Shown one piece after another: positions 34,120-45,699 of a stretch of DNA of 64,000 nucleotides. The stretch covers positions 42,646,329 through 42,710,328 of the forward strand of contig OX578282.1 in NCBI GenBank assembly GCA_951217055.1, read 5' to 3'. Under the pieces are notes generated by a model. It was not told the DNA's origin. It saw nothing but the letters and a program-made list of their open reading frames with translations, and searched no databases. The stretch is from Gerris lacustris. Lineage: Eukaryota > Arthropoda > Insecta > Hemiptera > Gerridae. Made by a program: the position numbers and the translations under genes. Position 1 is the first letter of the stretch. The number at the start of each line of letters is the position of its first letter.

Positions 34120-34250
34120 TTTCCATTTTACCCCCCTTTTATATGAAAATATGATAAAAGTGTACATAACAACAATTACTGTACTCTTAAAGAGCTTTCC
34201 AACGACATGTATCTTGAAGGGTAAATACTATTTTGACTTTTGTACCTTGT
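34120..34250 (+). repeat. Third copy of the 281-bp unit (partial)
   Basis: CATTTTACCCCCCTTTTATA, ACAACAATTACTGTACTCTT and GAGCTTTCCAACGACATGTA match the units at 12920-13473. Confidence 0.65.
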
Positions 34251-35638
34251 GTACCATTTTTTTTTCACCTATGCAAATTCTAAACTAAAATTTTCCTATA
34301 TTATCATAAGCCAATAATACACATATTTCTTTGAAAATTCGCTCATTAAGTCATGGTGCATGACTGGACTTTTATTAATATATTTTGCTAATAGGAGCAC
34401 ACAATATTTTAGAGGGGTAGGTGTAAAGGTTGGCTACTTACACTGGATTCAATTCCCAAAAACAAATCCACGATTCAATGTTTTTCCATGAAGTCAAAAT
34501 AAATGTCAACACTGTCTTACCTTTTATATTATGAAAGGTTATATAAATGACAGGTTATAAACATTGTATATTTAAAATTTCCGTTGGAGGACGCGCTGTG
34601 TAAACAAACCTTTTTTATAGTATAACTTGAAAGTTCATCATAACTTCATAAATTAGATAAGAATTTTCATATTATATTGGTTATAACACATTAGCAACGA
34701 TTCTACAGTTTTCACCACTACAGGCAAGATTGTTTTTTGCCGCTCTTGACCACTGAAAAGAAAACTCATTTTTCATAGAGGTATGCGATTTTGTGAAGCA
34801 AACATTTTGTAAATTGTAAACGTATCTAGTTGTTGTAAGTTATTTACGGCTCTTGTATAAGTTATAGTATAGGAGAGAAGTTAGACGAGCATATTCTTAT
34901 TTGGAAGCTCTTGAGTAGGTGGCGCGCATAGTGATTTTATTTCTTTTAATATTAAACTATAATCATTCAGAATGACTATTTCACTTCGACCTTATGAGGA
35001 TAAAATACCACATCCTTGTCACTGCCATTGTGATTAAAATAAATAAATACACATCACACTTGATAAAAGTACAATACTGGTTGTGCGGCGCACTGATTTC
35101 ACCAAGGAGGGGTTTTTGGAAATAAAACGATATGTGAACACGATCGCAATAAGCTCAACTACTGAACTGAAACGAAACCTGATAAGGTTAGGTGTTGTCT
35201 TTGGTTGTTCTAGGATTCCACTCCACATCCTCTTATTTAGATAACTGGCTTACTCTCGCTTTAGATACAGGACTCAGGATCAAAGGGTTAAGAAACTATT
35301 CATACCCAGGACGGCGGAGCCATTTTAAATCTTGCCTAGGGGCATGGACATTTCACCGAGGACATCGTAGACTGACAATAAAATTTACTTTTATTCCTTG
35401 GTTTAATCTTTCTTACACATTATTATCGCTTTAAAACTTGGGCTATAGTTTTTTCAATTTTCTTTGGACCCTCTTGTGGCATCCCTTAGCAGCAGAGGCC
35501 GCCTGCCTCTCGCCTATGCGAAATGCCACAGCTGGCAACTGTAAAACATGGACTTCAACCGTATTACTAACAAATCAGTTGTATAGGAAGTCTTCCTATC
35601 CTAGCATGTGTACCTGAAGGTTCATCTTGACGTACCAA
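34251..35638. other. Unannotated DNA
   Basis: No gene accepted. 35190-35600 is less AT-rich than its flanks, which fits proximity to the candidate exon that follows, but its frames are not recognised. Confidence 0.3.
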
Positions 35639-35854
35639 ATGACTGTAATTTCTGGATTGTTCATTGTGATATCACAATCAGCTGTAGCCTCTCACTACAC
35701 CCCCTACCACACCTCTACTAACCTGGACGTACAAGTAGCCGGCCGTAGTAAGGGAAGGGTGTACCATCCCCTGTTCACAGTACTATCCGTGTCTGGTGGG
35801 GTTCTGTACCCCTTCCTAAACCTTACCTGCCCCTTTACTTCATTTCATCACTAG
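35639..35854 (+). CDS. Candidate exon of a small secreted protein (unconfirmed)
   Basis: ATG at 35639 opens 71 codons to TAG at 35852-35854. The start MTVISGLFIVISQSAVASHY reads like a signal peptide with a cleavage site after AVA-S or nearby. It is followed by a Thr/Tyr-rich stretch and VYHPLFTVLSVSGGVLYPFL. GC content is well above the flanks and third positions are often C or G. GTAAGG in CGTAGTAAGGG (about 35746) could be a donor, which would make this a first exon. On the minus strand AGGTAAGG (about 35820-35830) could equally be a donor, so the strand is not secure. No family is recognised; the frame may be fortuitous. Confidence 0.25.
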   Translation: MTVISGLFIVISQSAVASHYTPYHTSTNLDVQVAGRSKGRVYHPLFTVLSVSGGVLYPFLNLTCPFTSFHH

Positions 35855-36604
35855 TCTTAACTTGTTATCAACACAAACACACCGCCTTCTACAAAACACA
35901 TCTTCTCTTTTTTTTGTTAGATAGTGTTATCATAGTATATAAAGAAAAAACTTCGTATCGATTTATCATTTATAAGAGCAGCGATTTTAGATCTCCGCGG
36001 GATTAAATATAAATAAATAAATTCGGAATCAAGTTCGATCGTACTGATAGCTGTTATCACCATGATATTTTTTCTACCGCTCCTGTGAGTTTACATTTTT
36101 ATTAATTAATTATAATATTATAATTATAATTAACTTTTTATAAGAAACACATAATCTTGGTATGTTAATAGTAAGTGACCATTCTTAAAAATGTTAGCTC
36201 GCCTTTGGATTACAACTCTTAAGACCACGGAATAGAAATAAGCAAACAGTTTGGGTCCTAAATCTGTTTTCTTAATTTAACTGTAAATGTATTTCTTCTT
36301 ATTAACACGTGCACTATTCATACATCATCTTGAATTATATTTTTATAAATCTTTTTTCTATTTATTTTATAGCTGCAATATTTCTGATGAATGTAAAAAG
36401 AGGTTATAAAAAAACACTTTTCTTAAAGAATTATTTTACAATAAACAAAAAAGCTGTTTTATTTTTACTATCATCTTCATACAAACATTTTTTTCCGCTT
36501 GAGAAGAAGCAACTCTAGCTCGGGATCATATTATAAGAGTATAAGTTAGCCGAAAATGATTTTGCGAAATTTATTGAACAGATGAACAGGATTTAGACTA
36601 AAGG
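35855..36604. other. Unannotated AT-rich DNA
   Basis: Nothing recognised. Confidence 0.3.
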
Positions 36605-36850
36605 GTTAGGACTTAATTTATTAAAATAATTTAACAAGTAGAGTGAATCAAGAACCAAAATATGGCCACATTTCAAACAAAGCGGACAGCGTTTGAATTT
36701 TTGATGACACCTTTGACATTATCTATTTCTATCGGAACTTAATTTATTAAATTAACATTTTTACAAGTGGAATGAATAAAAAACCAAAATAGGGCCACAT
36801 TTCAAACGAAGCGGACATTGGATTTTTGATGAAACCTTTGGCATTATATT
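36605..36850. repeat. Tandem duplication, unit about 120 bp
   Basis: ACTTAATTTATTAAA, AGAACCAAAATATGGCCACA and AGCGGACA..TTTTTGATGA occur twice (about 36610 and 36737), with indels in the second unit. Confidence 0.75.
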
Positions 36851-37616
36851 TCTTTTGGATTAAATCAAAGTCAATACTTTTATTTGTCTGGACGCATTTC
36901 ATTTGCTTCATTGACTTCACTCTACTTGATTAGACCGAACATTTTTTTTCTTTTGGTGCATGTGTGAGTCATTTTCGCGCAGCTTCATTGTTAGCACCTG
37001 ACATCCAGAATATATTAAGATACATTCATTTTTTATTTTTAGATTTATAAAATATTTTAAGAGTCGTTGAAGCATTTTTTATTGTAAATCAAACAAATTA
37101 TATAAACGGGATTAATAATAAATTTGTATACATGAAAAAGTTAATACATTAATTAATAGATAATTTTGCTAACTTTACGTAATCACTCTGTGGCTATTTA
37201 GTTTAAATTTAATGATCTGAATAGTTGAGAACACTTATCTGGTACAAATCTTTTCAATTGTTGACGGGATGGAATCGGTAAAAGGAAAGGAAAAGGTGAT
37301 GTTTATCTCACCTCTACATCTAATTGGGTAAACAGTCACTACAGAAGGGAGTTGGCCAACACCCTGCAAAAAACTAACTATCTGAAATTAGTCTTTTTAG
37401 TTCCTGCATTCCTTTCAATCCCCAGGCGCATTCTTATTCTAGCCCACAGTTTCCTTTAACTAAATCTAAATTAATTTTGTTTCATCTAATTGCCTACTAA
37501 TTAGGGATGATAAAAAAAATTAAAATACTTTTTATATTTGTTGGAAGTTGGAAACAACAAGAAAGTAATAGGTAAACATAAAAACATGTCTATAAAGTAA
37601 ATACAAGGAAACAGTC
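36851..37616. other. Unannotated AT-rich DNA
   Basis: Nothing recognised. Confidence 0.3.
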
Positions 37617-37695
37617 TCCCCTCGGAAAATTTGTTTATTTATCAAAGCAGCTTTCGGCTATTATAAAGCCATCATCAGTGCCTAAGGACAAACAC
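37617..37695 (-). mobile_element. Penelope-type terminal repeat fragment
   Basis: Minus strand GGCACTGATGATGGC..AGCCGAAAGCTGCTTTGATA, followed by AATAAAC, matches the arms of the palindrome at 59300-59562. It is a single, solo arm. Confidence 0.6.
37638..37686 (-). ncRNA. Hammerhead-like motif, decayed stem I
   Basis: CTGATGA (37672-37678, minus) and GAAA (37652-37655) flank a good stem II, GGCT/AGCC. Stem III is AG/CT around CTG, then U gives a CUU cleavage triplet. Stem I keeps A-T, C-G, a G-T wobble and two T-A pairs with mismatches between. Probably weak or inactive. Confidence 0.4.
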
Positions 37696-39236
37696 AAAGT
37701 TATAAAACTTACTAACATATAAATAAACTGAAATTAAAAAAATATCGTTTTAATTAATCCCTTGGTAATCGTTTTTCCGATTAATTTTGTTTAATTAATA
37801 CCTTACTGCTTTAAGAAAATCAGTAAACCAAATAAGTAAATAAGTAAAAGAAGTAAGATCGTTGTGTTTATACCGCACTGTACTTTTTTACCTTCAACTA
37901 TACTTTATTATTAATAAAGATTTTAATGATTCCATTTGATATTATTGAAGTAATATTTTATTATACACTGTTGAATAAAGGAAGGGTGCGCAATTGCAAT
38001 TAAACTGCAAGTTGTTGCCCCCTGAATATAACTATAGGGAAATCAATTAAAGAATCGGAAACCGGAATGCATACAAATATTTGTCATTATGCACTAAAAT
38101 ACCTACTTAATTCGCTCTTAGTGTTTTTTTCTCATTACATTTATATGTTAAGCTTCATATAGATTATGTACAAATAGATTTATTGTGTTTTTAAGCTTGT
38201 TAAATATATACTAAATTAAAGAAAATATTAATTGTATAATTAATTATTAATATTCCATGAGATATTGAGTTCCCTGAACGAAAGCTTTGATTAATAAACG
38301 TTAAATTTCGGAGTTTATTTTCTATCTCAAGAGTACAATAATCATAATTTTGGCTAATCTAGGTAATAAAAGTAATGGGTGTAAAGTTCAAAATAAAGAT
38401 CGGTATATATTTATAAATGGAAGTCGTTGAACCTTGTTTTGGATTTCTATATAAAGACCTCTATCAGTTAGGAGAGTTGTTTTCAATGTGGGCGTCCTTC
38501 AGTTCGAACTACTCTTACTACTACTCCTGTCAGTAGACTAGACTCGGAGCATTGACAGTGACAGTGGAAAATCTACTCTGTATATATCTAATAGTATATA
38601 ATCGTAGTTTTCCTGCTCACTGGAGCGCAACGGTAGACAAACGGTTAACCACTTTCCATCTGTCACCAACAGCTAACGGCTCGTTGACACATACTTCAAT
38701 TCAATAACATATATTGGAGATGTTCCTACATACATTTCTATCGATAATAGATATGATAACATCAAATATAAACACCAAATAAGAGATATCTTGTGTGAAC
38801 TAACATCACTAATAACAGAGATATTGACATTATTAAAGTTTATGGCAACACTGAATGTTAAAAAAATATTATGCTTAATCCTCTTTAATTAAACTCACAA
38901 TAGAATAAAATATTATCATTGTCCATATTTAATAGCAACACTGATTTTTGATGGTCTATATATGTTATAACCTGAAATCATTTTTGAAAATAGGAGTTAA
39001 ACCAATTCTTAATTTGAATGCTTACTGTATATGATAAAGTACGCACTCTCTTTCCTTACTGTTCTCTTTTTCTCTTTCTTTATCTTATGTTGTTTGAACT
39101 TTAGGGTTTAATTGAAGTTATAGCCTCACACGTCACTCGAAAATTCGTCTAATAAATATGGGCAGGTGTAAGAAAATTCTTGTAAGTGGTTCCAATCATA
39201 CAAGTACAGTATTCATATTTATTTAATAAATTTATT
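37696..39236. other. Unannotated DNA with a possible promoter
   Basis: No gene accepted. 38400-38720 is less AT-rich and holds the promoter candidate listed separately. The rest is AT-rich. Confidence 0.3.
38448..38504 (+). promoter_or_regulatory. Candidate core promoter (TATA plus initiators)
   Basis: TATATAAAG at 38448-38456 is a good TATA box. TCAATG at 38483-38488 is a weak initiator at a usable distance (about 37 bp from the T), while better arthropod initiators TCAGTT lie at 38464-38469 (too close) and 38499-38504 (too far). The downstream 200 bp is less AT-rich, as a first exon might be, but no coding frame is recognised. Confidence 0.25.
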
Positions 39237-39284
39237 TTAACACTAGAATACTTATCTTTCAAACTAGACGCTTATTCCTCATCA

Positions 39285-40186
39285 TGAGTCAATCTGACTC
39301 ACTTACTGAAAAATCAACGATTTCTATGACTTTTATTTTAAATATCATAATTAACAGTTACTAATGAGGTAAGGTAAATATATTTGAATAAATGCAACTA
39401 TATTTAACTTAAATATTTGGTAATTTAATTAACAATAGAATACTTATCATTCAAACAAGGCGTTTATTCCTCATCATGAGTCATTCTGATCACTTTTAAA
39501 AGTCAAAGAATTTTATGACAGTTATTTCAAATATCATGATTAACAGTTACTAATGAGGTAATGGGAATATATTTGAATAAATATAACAATATATAACTAA
39601 AAATATTTTGTAATTTATAGGCGATATTATCAGCATCTCACTATGAAAAAAATGACGTATATCTCTATATATACATTCTAACATGAGTCAAAATGACCCA
39701 CTGATGTACTAAAACTTTCCTAGAGAGGAAGTGCGTTATGCTCTGATGTCAACCCTTTGCAGGTTGGAAGCTAAATGCTTGGTGATAGCATTCCTGACAG
39801 GTCCCTTGACAGGGGAACACTTTGATTTCGAGTAATATTTGACTAACTAACCTATTAAGTGACAAAACTACCATCAGCTTGATTATTGGTCTACTAACCA
39901 AGATCGTACTTAGGATCATGATAATCACATTGTCCACCAAAAAGGGCGGGAAAACCGCACTCCACCGGTTTGATTTTTTCAAATGCCTATTGCCAAGCTA
40001 TATCCCGCAGATTAACTTAGCCGACCATATATTCTTAAAAGGCACCAAAACATTTACTTGAACACAAATTCCTAGCTTGATGTCAGACACTTATTTACAC
40101 GCTATCTCCTGGACTAGTAGAGTCTCTCCCTCTAGTGGCGGATTAGATAATTAAATGTTAGTTCGTAAGTGAGTCAAAATGACTCA
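39285..40186. promoter_or_regulatory. Subterminal TGAGTCA palindromes of the piggyBac-type MITE
   Basis: TGAGTCA at 39285-39291, 39477-39483, 39684-39690 and 40170-40176, each followed 3-4 bases later by TGACTCA or a one-base variant (39295, 39487, 39694, 40180). The fixed spacing and position near the ends suggest transposase-binding sites; TGAGTCA is also the bZIP/AP-1 consensus. Confidence 0.5.
39844..40130 (+). repeat. R4 copy 1, nested in piggyBac-type MITE
   Basis: Shared with 57843-58142: TTGGTCTACTAACCAAGATC, AGGATCATGATAATC, TCAAATGCCTATTGCCAAG and TAACTTAGCCGACCATATAT. The termini are not defined. Confidence 0.65.
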
Positions 40187-40205
40187 TGATGTATTCTAGT
40201 GTTAA

Positions 40206-42346
40206 TTGTTGTCATTCTTAATCTTTGAGGGTCAATGTATTGACTTATTGAAACCTATACATTTTTTTTAGGAAAGGGACTAAATATATATTATTTCCTG
40301 AGTTTTCCCGGGCTGGTTTTTGCGTATTTTAACAATTAATAAGCATGGTAACCCTATATAACTTTAAAGAATAGAAATAAGGATATAGATCTACAGTTAA
40401 AATGATTTTTATTAAGATAGCATAATAATGATACGGATAGCATAAGATCATTGTTAACTTTATTCTGTTTTTTATCTCCTTTACAATAATCTAATTAGAT
40501 ATAATTATTTTTCTTTTCTCTCTTAACTAATTAAAATTAATCGATATAACACGCAGACTTGAAGGTCATACTTTAGAAAAATGATTTTAGTTATGTAGAA
40601 AAGGATTAAAAACCTATATGATTTCTTCTTAAACATTTCTATATATTTAAAGGTTGGAAACGGAACTGTTTATCCAGATTTTACTTTATTTTCTCAGAAA
40701 TGAAGAATACGTAAGGCGTTAAGGTTATGTAGTGATTTCATTTTTCTCTTTTCTCCACTCTGGCAACACTTGTTTGGTTGCGGGTAATTTAGTATGAATC
40801 AGACGTGATAGGCTTTGGTAAAAAGGATGATAACATGAGTATAATGCAACCTTGACCTGTTTGATTGTTCGACGCCGCAAGGATTAGGAGGTACCTCGCA
40901 GTCGCAGGCGTTACCAACCTCTGCAAGCTTGCACAACACAACTGACTGAGTTCTATCTCTCGTTAGAAAATATAAAAATCACCTCAGGCAAGTAGAGCAC
41001 GTGACTTTTAGAGCTAATATGAGAGAGACCATATGCTGGCAGGTAATACGTGCATGATTCCTCGCCATTTTGTACATCTTTAGAAGAAAAAATAAATGAC
41101 ATCATTATCCGCTATACTTTGTCCTTGTTGTTTTGTGGACCTCTTTGAACATTCTTTACAAGTAAATAATGAAAGAATCGTAAGTCAACGCAAAATACTT
41201 TTGCGTGAAATTCACAATGATTATAAACAGACATTCGATAATAATTTGTTCATCGATCAAATTACATCATCATTTTAAAAGCAAAAAGTACACACACACT
41301 ATATATATATATATAAACGTATAAAAATTAAACATTTGTTGATAAATAATGGAGGAGTTATAAATTTACTGTCAAAAGTACCTTACAATAAAGATTAAGT
41401 GTAGAAATTTATTTTTTTGAATAATTTGTGCATCTGTGTAAATGACATCATAATTCTAAGAATTGGTGTGGAGCTTATGTGCCAAGTTTTAACTTTAATT
41501 TGATGACTAGAAGAGGGAATTCGCCCCTCAAAAATTTTTACGACAGACGGTCGACTCAAAGAAACAAAAAAATGTGAAGTTAATATAATGAAATTATAAA
41601 CAATAGCATCTGCTCAGACGGTAGACTACAAACAGATATCTTTTTATTTGGGGGCCCAATTTCTGGGAGTTAAACCCAAATTATAATGACCCACTGACCA
41701 TCCTTTTGTTCTTCTTAGGCTAACAGAAAGGTGAATAGGTCAATGTTCTTACATTAGCATTCACAATCACGTAAAGCCCAAAATTCTTTCGAAATTAATA
41801 CTGTTTTATTGTAATTATTCGAGGTTTAGTTTAATATTTTCTGGTGCCAATTTTGGGGTGTGAATGGTTTCATTGTATGCACTGAATATATACCCAAGGT
41901 TGACTCGGATATGCGATCACAGTTGGCACGTTAGAGTCAAATATGTCCCGAAGAGTAAAAGTAGTTCAAAGTGTGGTTACGCAAGACATGATGACTCACT
42001 GTCGTTGGATCTGCTTACGTTGTCTGCATACAAGTGTGATTACCCGCAGAGGAAGGTCATCAAGCGAAACCGCTGTGTTTTCACCTGACGCTAACTAGAA
42101 ACGTAAGATAGTTCACTCTCAATCATTTTCTGATTTCTACCTTAGGAATCTTCGATTCTAAAATGAATTTCTATATTTCCCTAAATAAATATCCAATTAC
42201 ATGAAAAACTAAAGAAATGGATTATAAATTTAAAAAAAAAAAAAAAAAAAAATATTATAATATTTTCCAATAAGAATAGTATCAACCAATGCAGTTTTTG
42301 TCAAAATACCAAGTAATTTATAAAATTCTTTTAAACAAATGATTTT
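40206..42346. other. Unannotated DNA with low-confidence frames
   Basis: No repeat recognised. A 60-codon frame at 41096-41278 (+) and the exon-like segment at 41864-42088 are the only candidates. TA microsatellite 41297-41314; A-run 42232-42251. Confidence 0.3.
41864..42088. other. Exon-like GC-richer segment, strand undecided
   Basis: On the + strand, ATG 41864 (preceded directly by an in-frame TGA) opens 74 codons ending CGYARHDDSLSLDLLTLSAY, then a Cys/Lys/Arg-rich tail to TGA. On the minus strand the same DNA reads SGENTAVSLDDLPLRVITLV and meets GTAAGC, a possible donor. Base composition is more balanced than the flanks. No family is recognised on either strand. Confidence 0.2.
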
Positions 42347-43155
42347 GGAACGAAGTTCCTTTTGGCACGTTCTGGAGCCCGGGAGTGAATCCGAAAAAAA
42401 CGACCAAAATCACCTTCACAAAATAACCGTCACAAAATCATCATCACAAAATCACCGTCACGCAAAATCCGTCACGAAATCTACAGATGACGATAACTTG
42501 AGTAAAAGATCACCGAGTTAGATGAAATTTGGTACACATGTTCATTTTACCAATCCCCAGGCTGAGTTTGTCGGGAAACGTTATCCCCCAAGCGTTCACG
42601 CGCAACGCTCGCGTAAATGTAAGCTTCAAAAGACGGGAAAAAGTGTTATTAAGGAAGCCTGTTACTTGACTTGTTTTGATTATTTTTGTTATATATGTCA
42701 AAAATGTCACTTTGTTTTGTAAATAAATAAAATATAATCATGTAAAATTTCACCCTGATACAAGCAGAAGCTGTAGAGTAGGGAAGAGATATATTTTATA
42801 ATATTTTAAATTAATTGGCCGGGTAGGTAGAAAACAGTCCTATTTCAATCCAAACTCCTTTAACAAACATACTCTTTCACTATAAACTCATCATGATCAA
42901 CTTTTCTCTTATATTCAATATATATTTATAGTAAGACGCTTGCTTTAATTATACAAATAATGATTTTCTTTTAATTTTGCCTTAACTCTGCTACAAACAG
43001 TTCGTTGCTTTTAATTTTGTCTCTTTTCTAACTCCGCCATGTATAAGTAGTTAGCATTGTATACGCACTTAGCAGTGTGATTTTATAATTTATATATAAT
43101 GAAAAATGTAAGGAACTTCGTTCCTACCGGGTATCCCGCGGCACCACACGTATTT
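42347..43155 (+). repeat. R3 copy 2
   Basis: GGAACGAAGTTCCTT at 42347 and TAAGGAACTTCGTTCC at 43109-43124, then CCGCGGCACCACACGTATTT, match copy 1. It contains CACCGTCACGC/ATCATCACAAAATC short repeats (42400-42470) and the CTTGAGTAAAAGATCACCG and ACGTTATCCCCC module reused at 52.6 kb. Overlapping frames on both strands here are shadows. Confidence 0.8.
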
Positions 43156-44649
43156 CTTTTTTGATAATAATTTTAGAGTAAATGACTGCTACAAAATCCA
43201 AATCTTTAATACTTAAATAGGACAAATCTCTGTAGAAAGGATCTCACCAAAACCGAATCTAAAATGTGCCATCGATGTGCCTCCAGTGTAGAGGACGATG
43301 GGAGAAGAAAAATGAGCCCAAGATTGAGGGGGGTTGTCAAGTTCTTTCTCTTCCATCGGCGCTCGTCCCACGGTTCTAAAGAAAATTAGACAAACTTTGA
43401 CTATTTTTATTATGATAGTCCCCAATTTCTTATATTTTTGTGCAGCATTATATCAGAATTAAATTTCTCCTTAGAAGCGTAAATTCAACAAAATCTTAAA
43501 ATTAAATTACTGCGCCAACACAATACTCGCTACATACTAAGCATATGTGGGAAAGTATGTACTTACTTACTGATAAAACAAAAGGGTATGAAAGGGTTCA
43601 TTAACACCTAGTATAATCCACTTTCTAAATTCTTGAAAGTGGTCCTTGGAAATGGTAACAAATATACTATTTTTGGTCCGACAATAATTAGATTTTCAGG
43701 CCTTTTTAAACCTTTTACATTGTTATATTAATACCTCTATCCTATCTTAAACGTCCTGTCAAATGTTAGGCAGTGAAAAGATTCGGTTAAAATACTAAAA
43801 TAATACTATATACCCGGGCAACACCTGGTACTTCAGCTAGCGTTCTATAATAATTAAAATCAACCGCGAAAATCTGTTACTACTAAAATTGGAAAACACT
43901 GGAGGAATTTCTTTCTCACACGTGAAAATCAGTTCACATTTTGAGAGAAATGTGCATATATGTACTGTACATTGTGTTAGTTCGGAAGGTCTTTAAGGTT
44001 AGATTTTCTATTTGATAACATTAAAACGATATGACCAAATATTATTTCCCAAGAATAGTTCACTGCTAATCGAGGGAAACCATGAAAACAACAATGTAAC
44101 ACTAGATAAAGATACAGTTAAATAGATTAATTTCACTCCAGAACCTGCAGTCTTTTAAACCTCTATCAGGCAAGAAGGTAAATTAAAAAGTACTTGGAAA
44201 TATAGTAGTAATAATCTCTTAGCTGAATCACACGTATCTAATATACAAATTATTCTGTATATTTCTGCAATCTTCGTGCTGGTATTTAACATTTAACAAT
44301 GAATTTGGGCAGATAATTAGTTATTTGTTCGTTAGATATTCCCACTAGTAGTATGAATTTGTTTCAAATACTTTAGATTGTTCGATGTCGATGAGAAATA
44401 TATTTGTGAAAATTTTATTGATATTTGCGTTGTTAAACGTGTTCCATTTACTGCTCCATAATTAATTTATATTTAATTAATTATATTATATTAAGTATTT
44501 TGAGCTTAAATTAATTTAGCAATTTATTTAGGCAGTGACATGGCCCAAACGTTAAAGATAAATACGCTTTATGTCCTTTTCTGTTATGTTTCGATTAACA
44601 GTCATAATAATAGGTCATTGCAGGACGGAAGGATCTGGACCTTTTTTCA
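43156..44649. other. Unannotated AT-rich DNA
   Basis: No gene recognised. It contains the Helitron-like end at 43811-43840. Confidence 0.3.
43811..43840 (+). mobile_element. Helitron-like 3' terminus
   Basis: TACCCGGG and CCTGGTA form a hairpin (one mismatch), followed by CTTCAGCTAG. Hairpin plus CTAG fits a Helitron 3' end; the next base is C rather than T and the 5' end is not found. Confidence 0.35.
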
Positions 44650-44905
44650 CTTCTAATCAGGGTTGGAAAAAACCCGGGTTTTATGGAAAAAGCCCAACCC
44701 ACCTGGGTTTTTTAATAAAACCCGGGTTTTTCTGGGTTATTTGGGTTTTTTAAAAAATAGTTATTTTTAACATAGAAAAATGTGTAAATGTAACAAATCT
44801 TATTAAAATGACAAATTGTGTCTAGCAAACCCTATAAATAAGCATGTAAGTATAAGGTTTTTTCTACGAAATAATAATAATAAAATTAATAATAATAATC
44901 ATAAA

Positions 44906-45197
44906 AATCGGTCCAAGACAACTCAGACAAACTTTCTCACATACGAGTCCATAATTACTTAGCCCATTTATTAGCTCTGGTATGTGCATTTAATTATTAT
45001 GGTACATTTCATCAAAATATATCATAAAAATAACTTCTCCTGGGCGGGGAATCGAACCCAGGCTCTCTACGTCCGCGTTTTAAGCTATTTTCTCAGGAAC
45101 TAGATTATTCCCAGGAAAACAGCTTATATCGTTAGATTCGTATTTAAATTGTCTACATTTTAGAATTGTTTAATTAAAATCATCTGAACCGTTTTCT

Positions 45198-45229
<32 letters not shown>

Positions 45230-45475
45230 GCACCCTCAAATTTGGAGCTAAAATTCATTTCTCGATTTCGCCTTGGAATATGATTTTTCTGAACATGTAT
45301 GCCAAACTTCGTCAAAATCGGCCCAGTAGTTAGGCTCCAGGCGTCTGCACAGACAGACGACAGACAGACATTTTTTAAAAACTACTTTTTTGACTCAGGG
45401 TACCTCAAAACGTGTAAAACCATCAAAATCGAATTTTCGCACCATCACAATACTTTCTCTTTATATGAGAAAGTA
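44906..45475 (+). repeat. R2 copy 3, nested in hAT
   Basis: Same ends as copy 1, including the 3' hairpin. The tRNA-like segment (45036-45098, minus) keeps box B GGGTTCGATTCC. A run of 21 G at 45208-45228 follows a T-run in place of TTTTTGG in other copies. Confidence 0.8.
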
Positions 45476-45527
45476 ATAGTGTGTATTTATTTTAGTACCT
45501 ACATTTTATGTACATTACATAGTTATA

Positions 45528-45699
45528 TCTATCTATATTATTATAAAAGTTTTGTAAACAAACAAGTTCAGTGAGAGTGTCAAATTGTAAAAAGTTATGA
45601 AAGTTTAAATAAGTAAAGATTTCTATAAGGGAAGGTTCATGGCAGTGGCCGCTTTTCTGGAGTTGATGAGCGAAGCGAGTAGTGGGCGGAGCCCCCTAG
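45528..45699 (+). mobile_element. Mini-Helitron, about 170 bp
   Basis: TCTATCTATATTATTATAAA after A starts it; GGGCGGAGCCCCCTAG ends it before T, with a GGGC..GCCC hairpin touching CTAG (45696-45699). GAGCGAAGCGAGTAG matches the GC-rich end at 15.2 kb, so the two belong to one family. The exact 5' base could also be 45532. Confidence 0.6.

Larger units (their letters stand above)
39241..40201. mobile_element. piggyBac-type MITE, TTAA-flanked
   Basis: CACTAGAATAC (39241-39251) and GTATTCTAGTG (40191-40201) are perfect inverted termini, with TTAA on both sides (39237-39240, 40202-40205). The left end is tandemly duplicated: a unit starting at 39237 is repeated from about 39430 (TTAACAATAGAATACTTATC). 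Subterminal TGAGTCA/TGACTCA pairs are present at both ends. An R4 element is nested inside. No transposase frame is present. Confidence 0.85.

Noticed and set aside
39285..39301. CRISPR-like or operator array of TGAGTCA palindromes
   Set aside because: Irregular spacing across about 900 bp and confined to a TTAA-flanked MITE; better explained as subterminal transposase sites.
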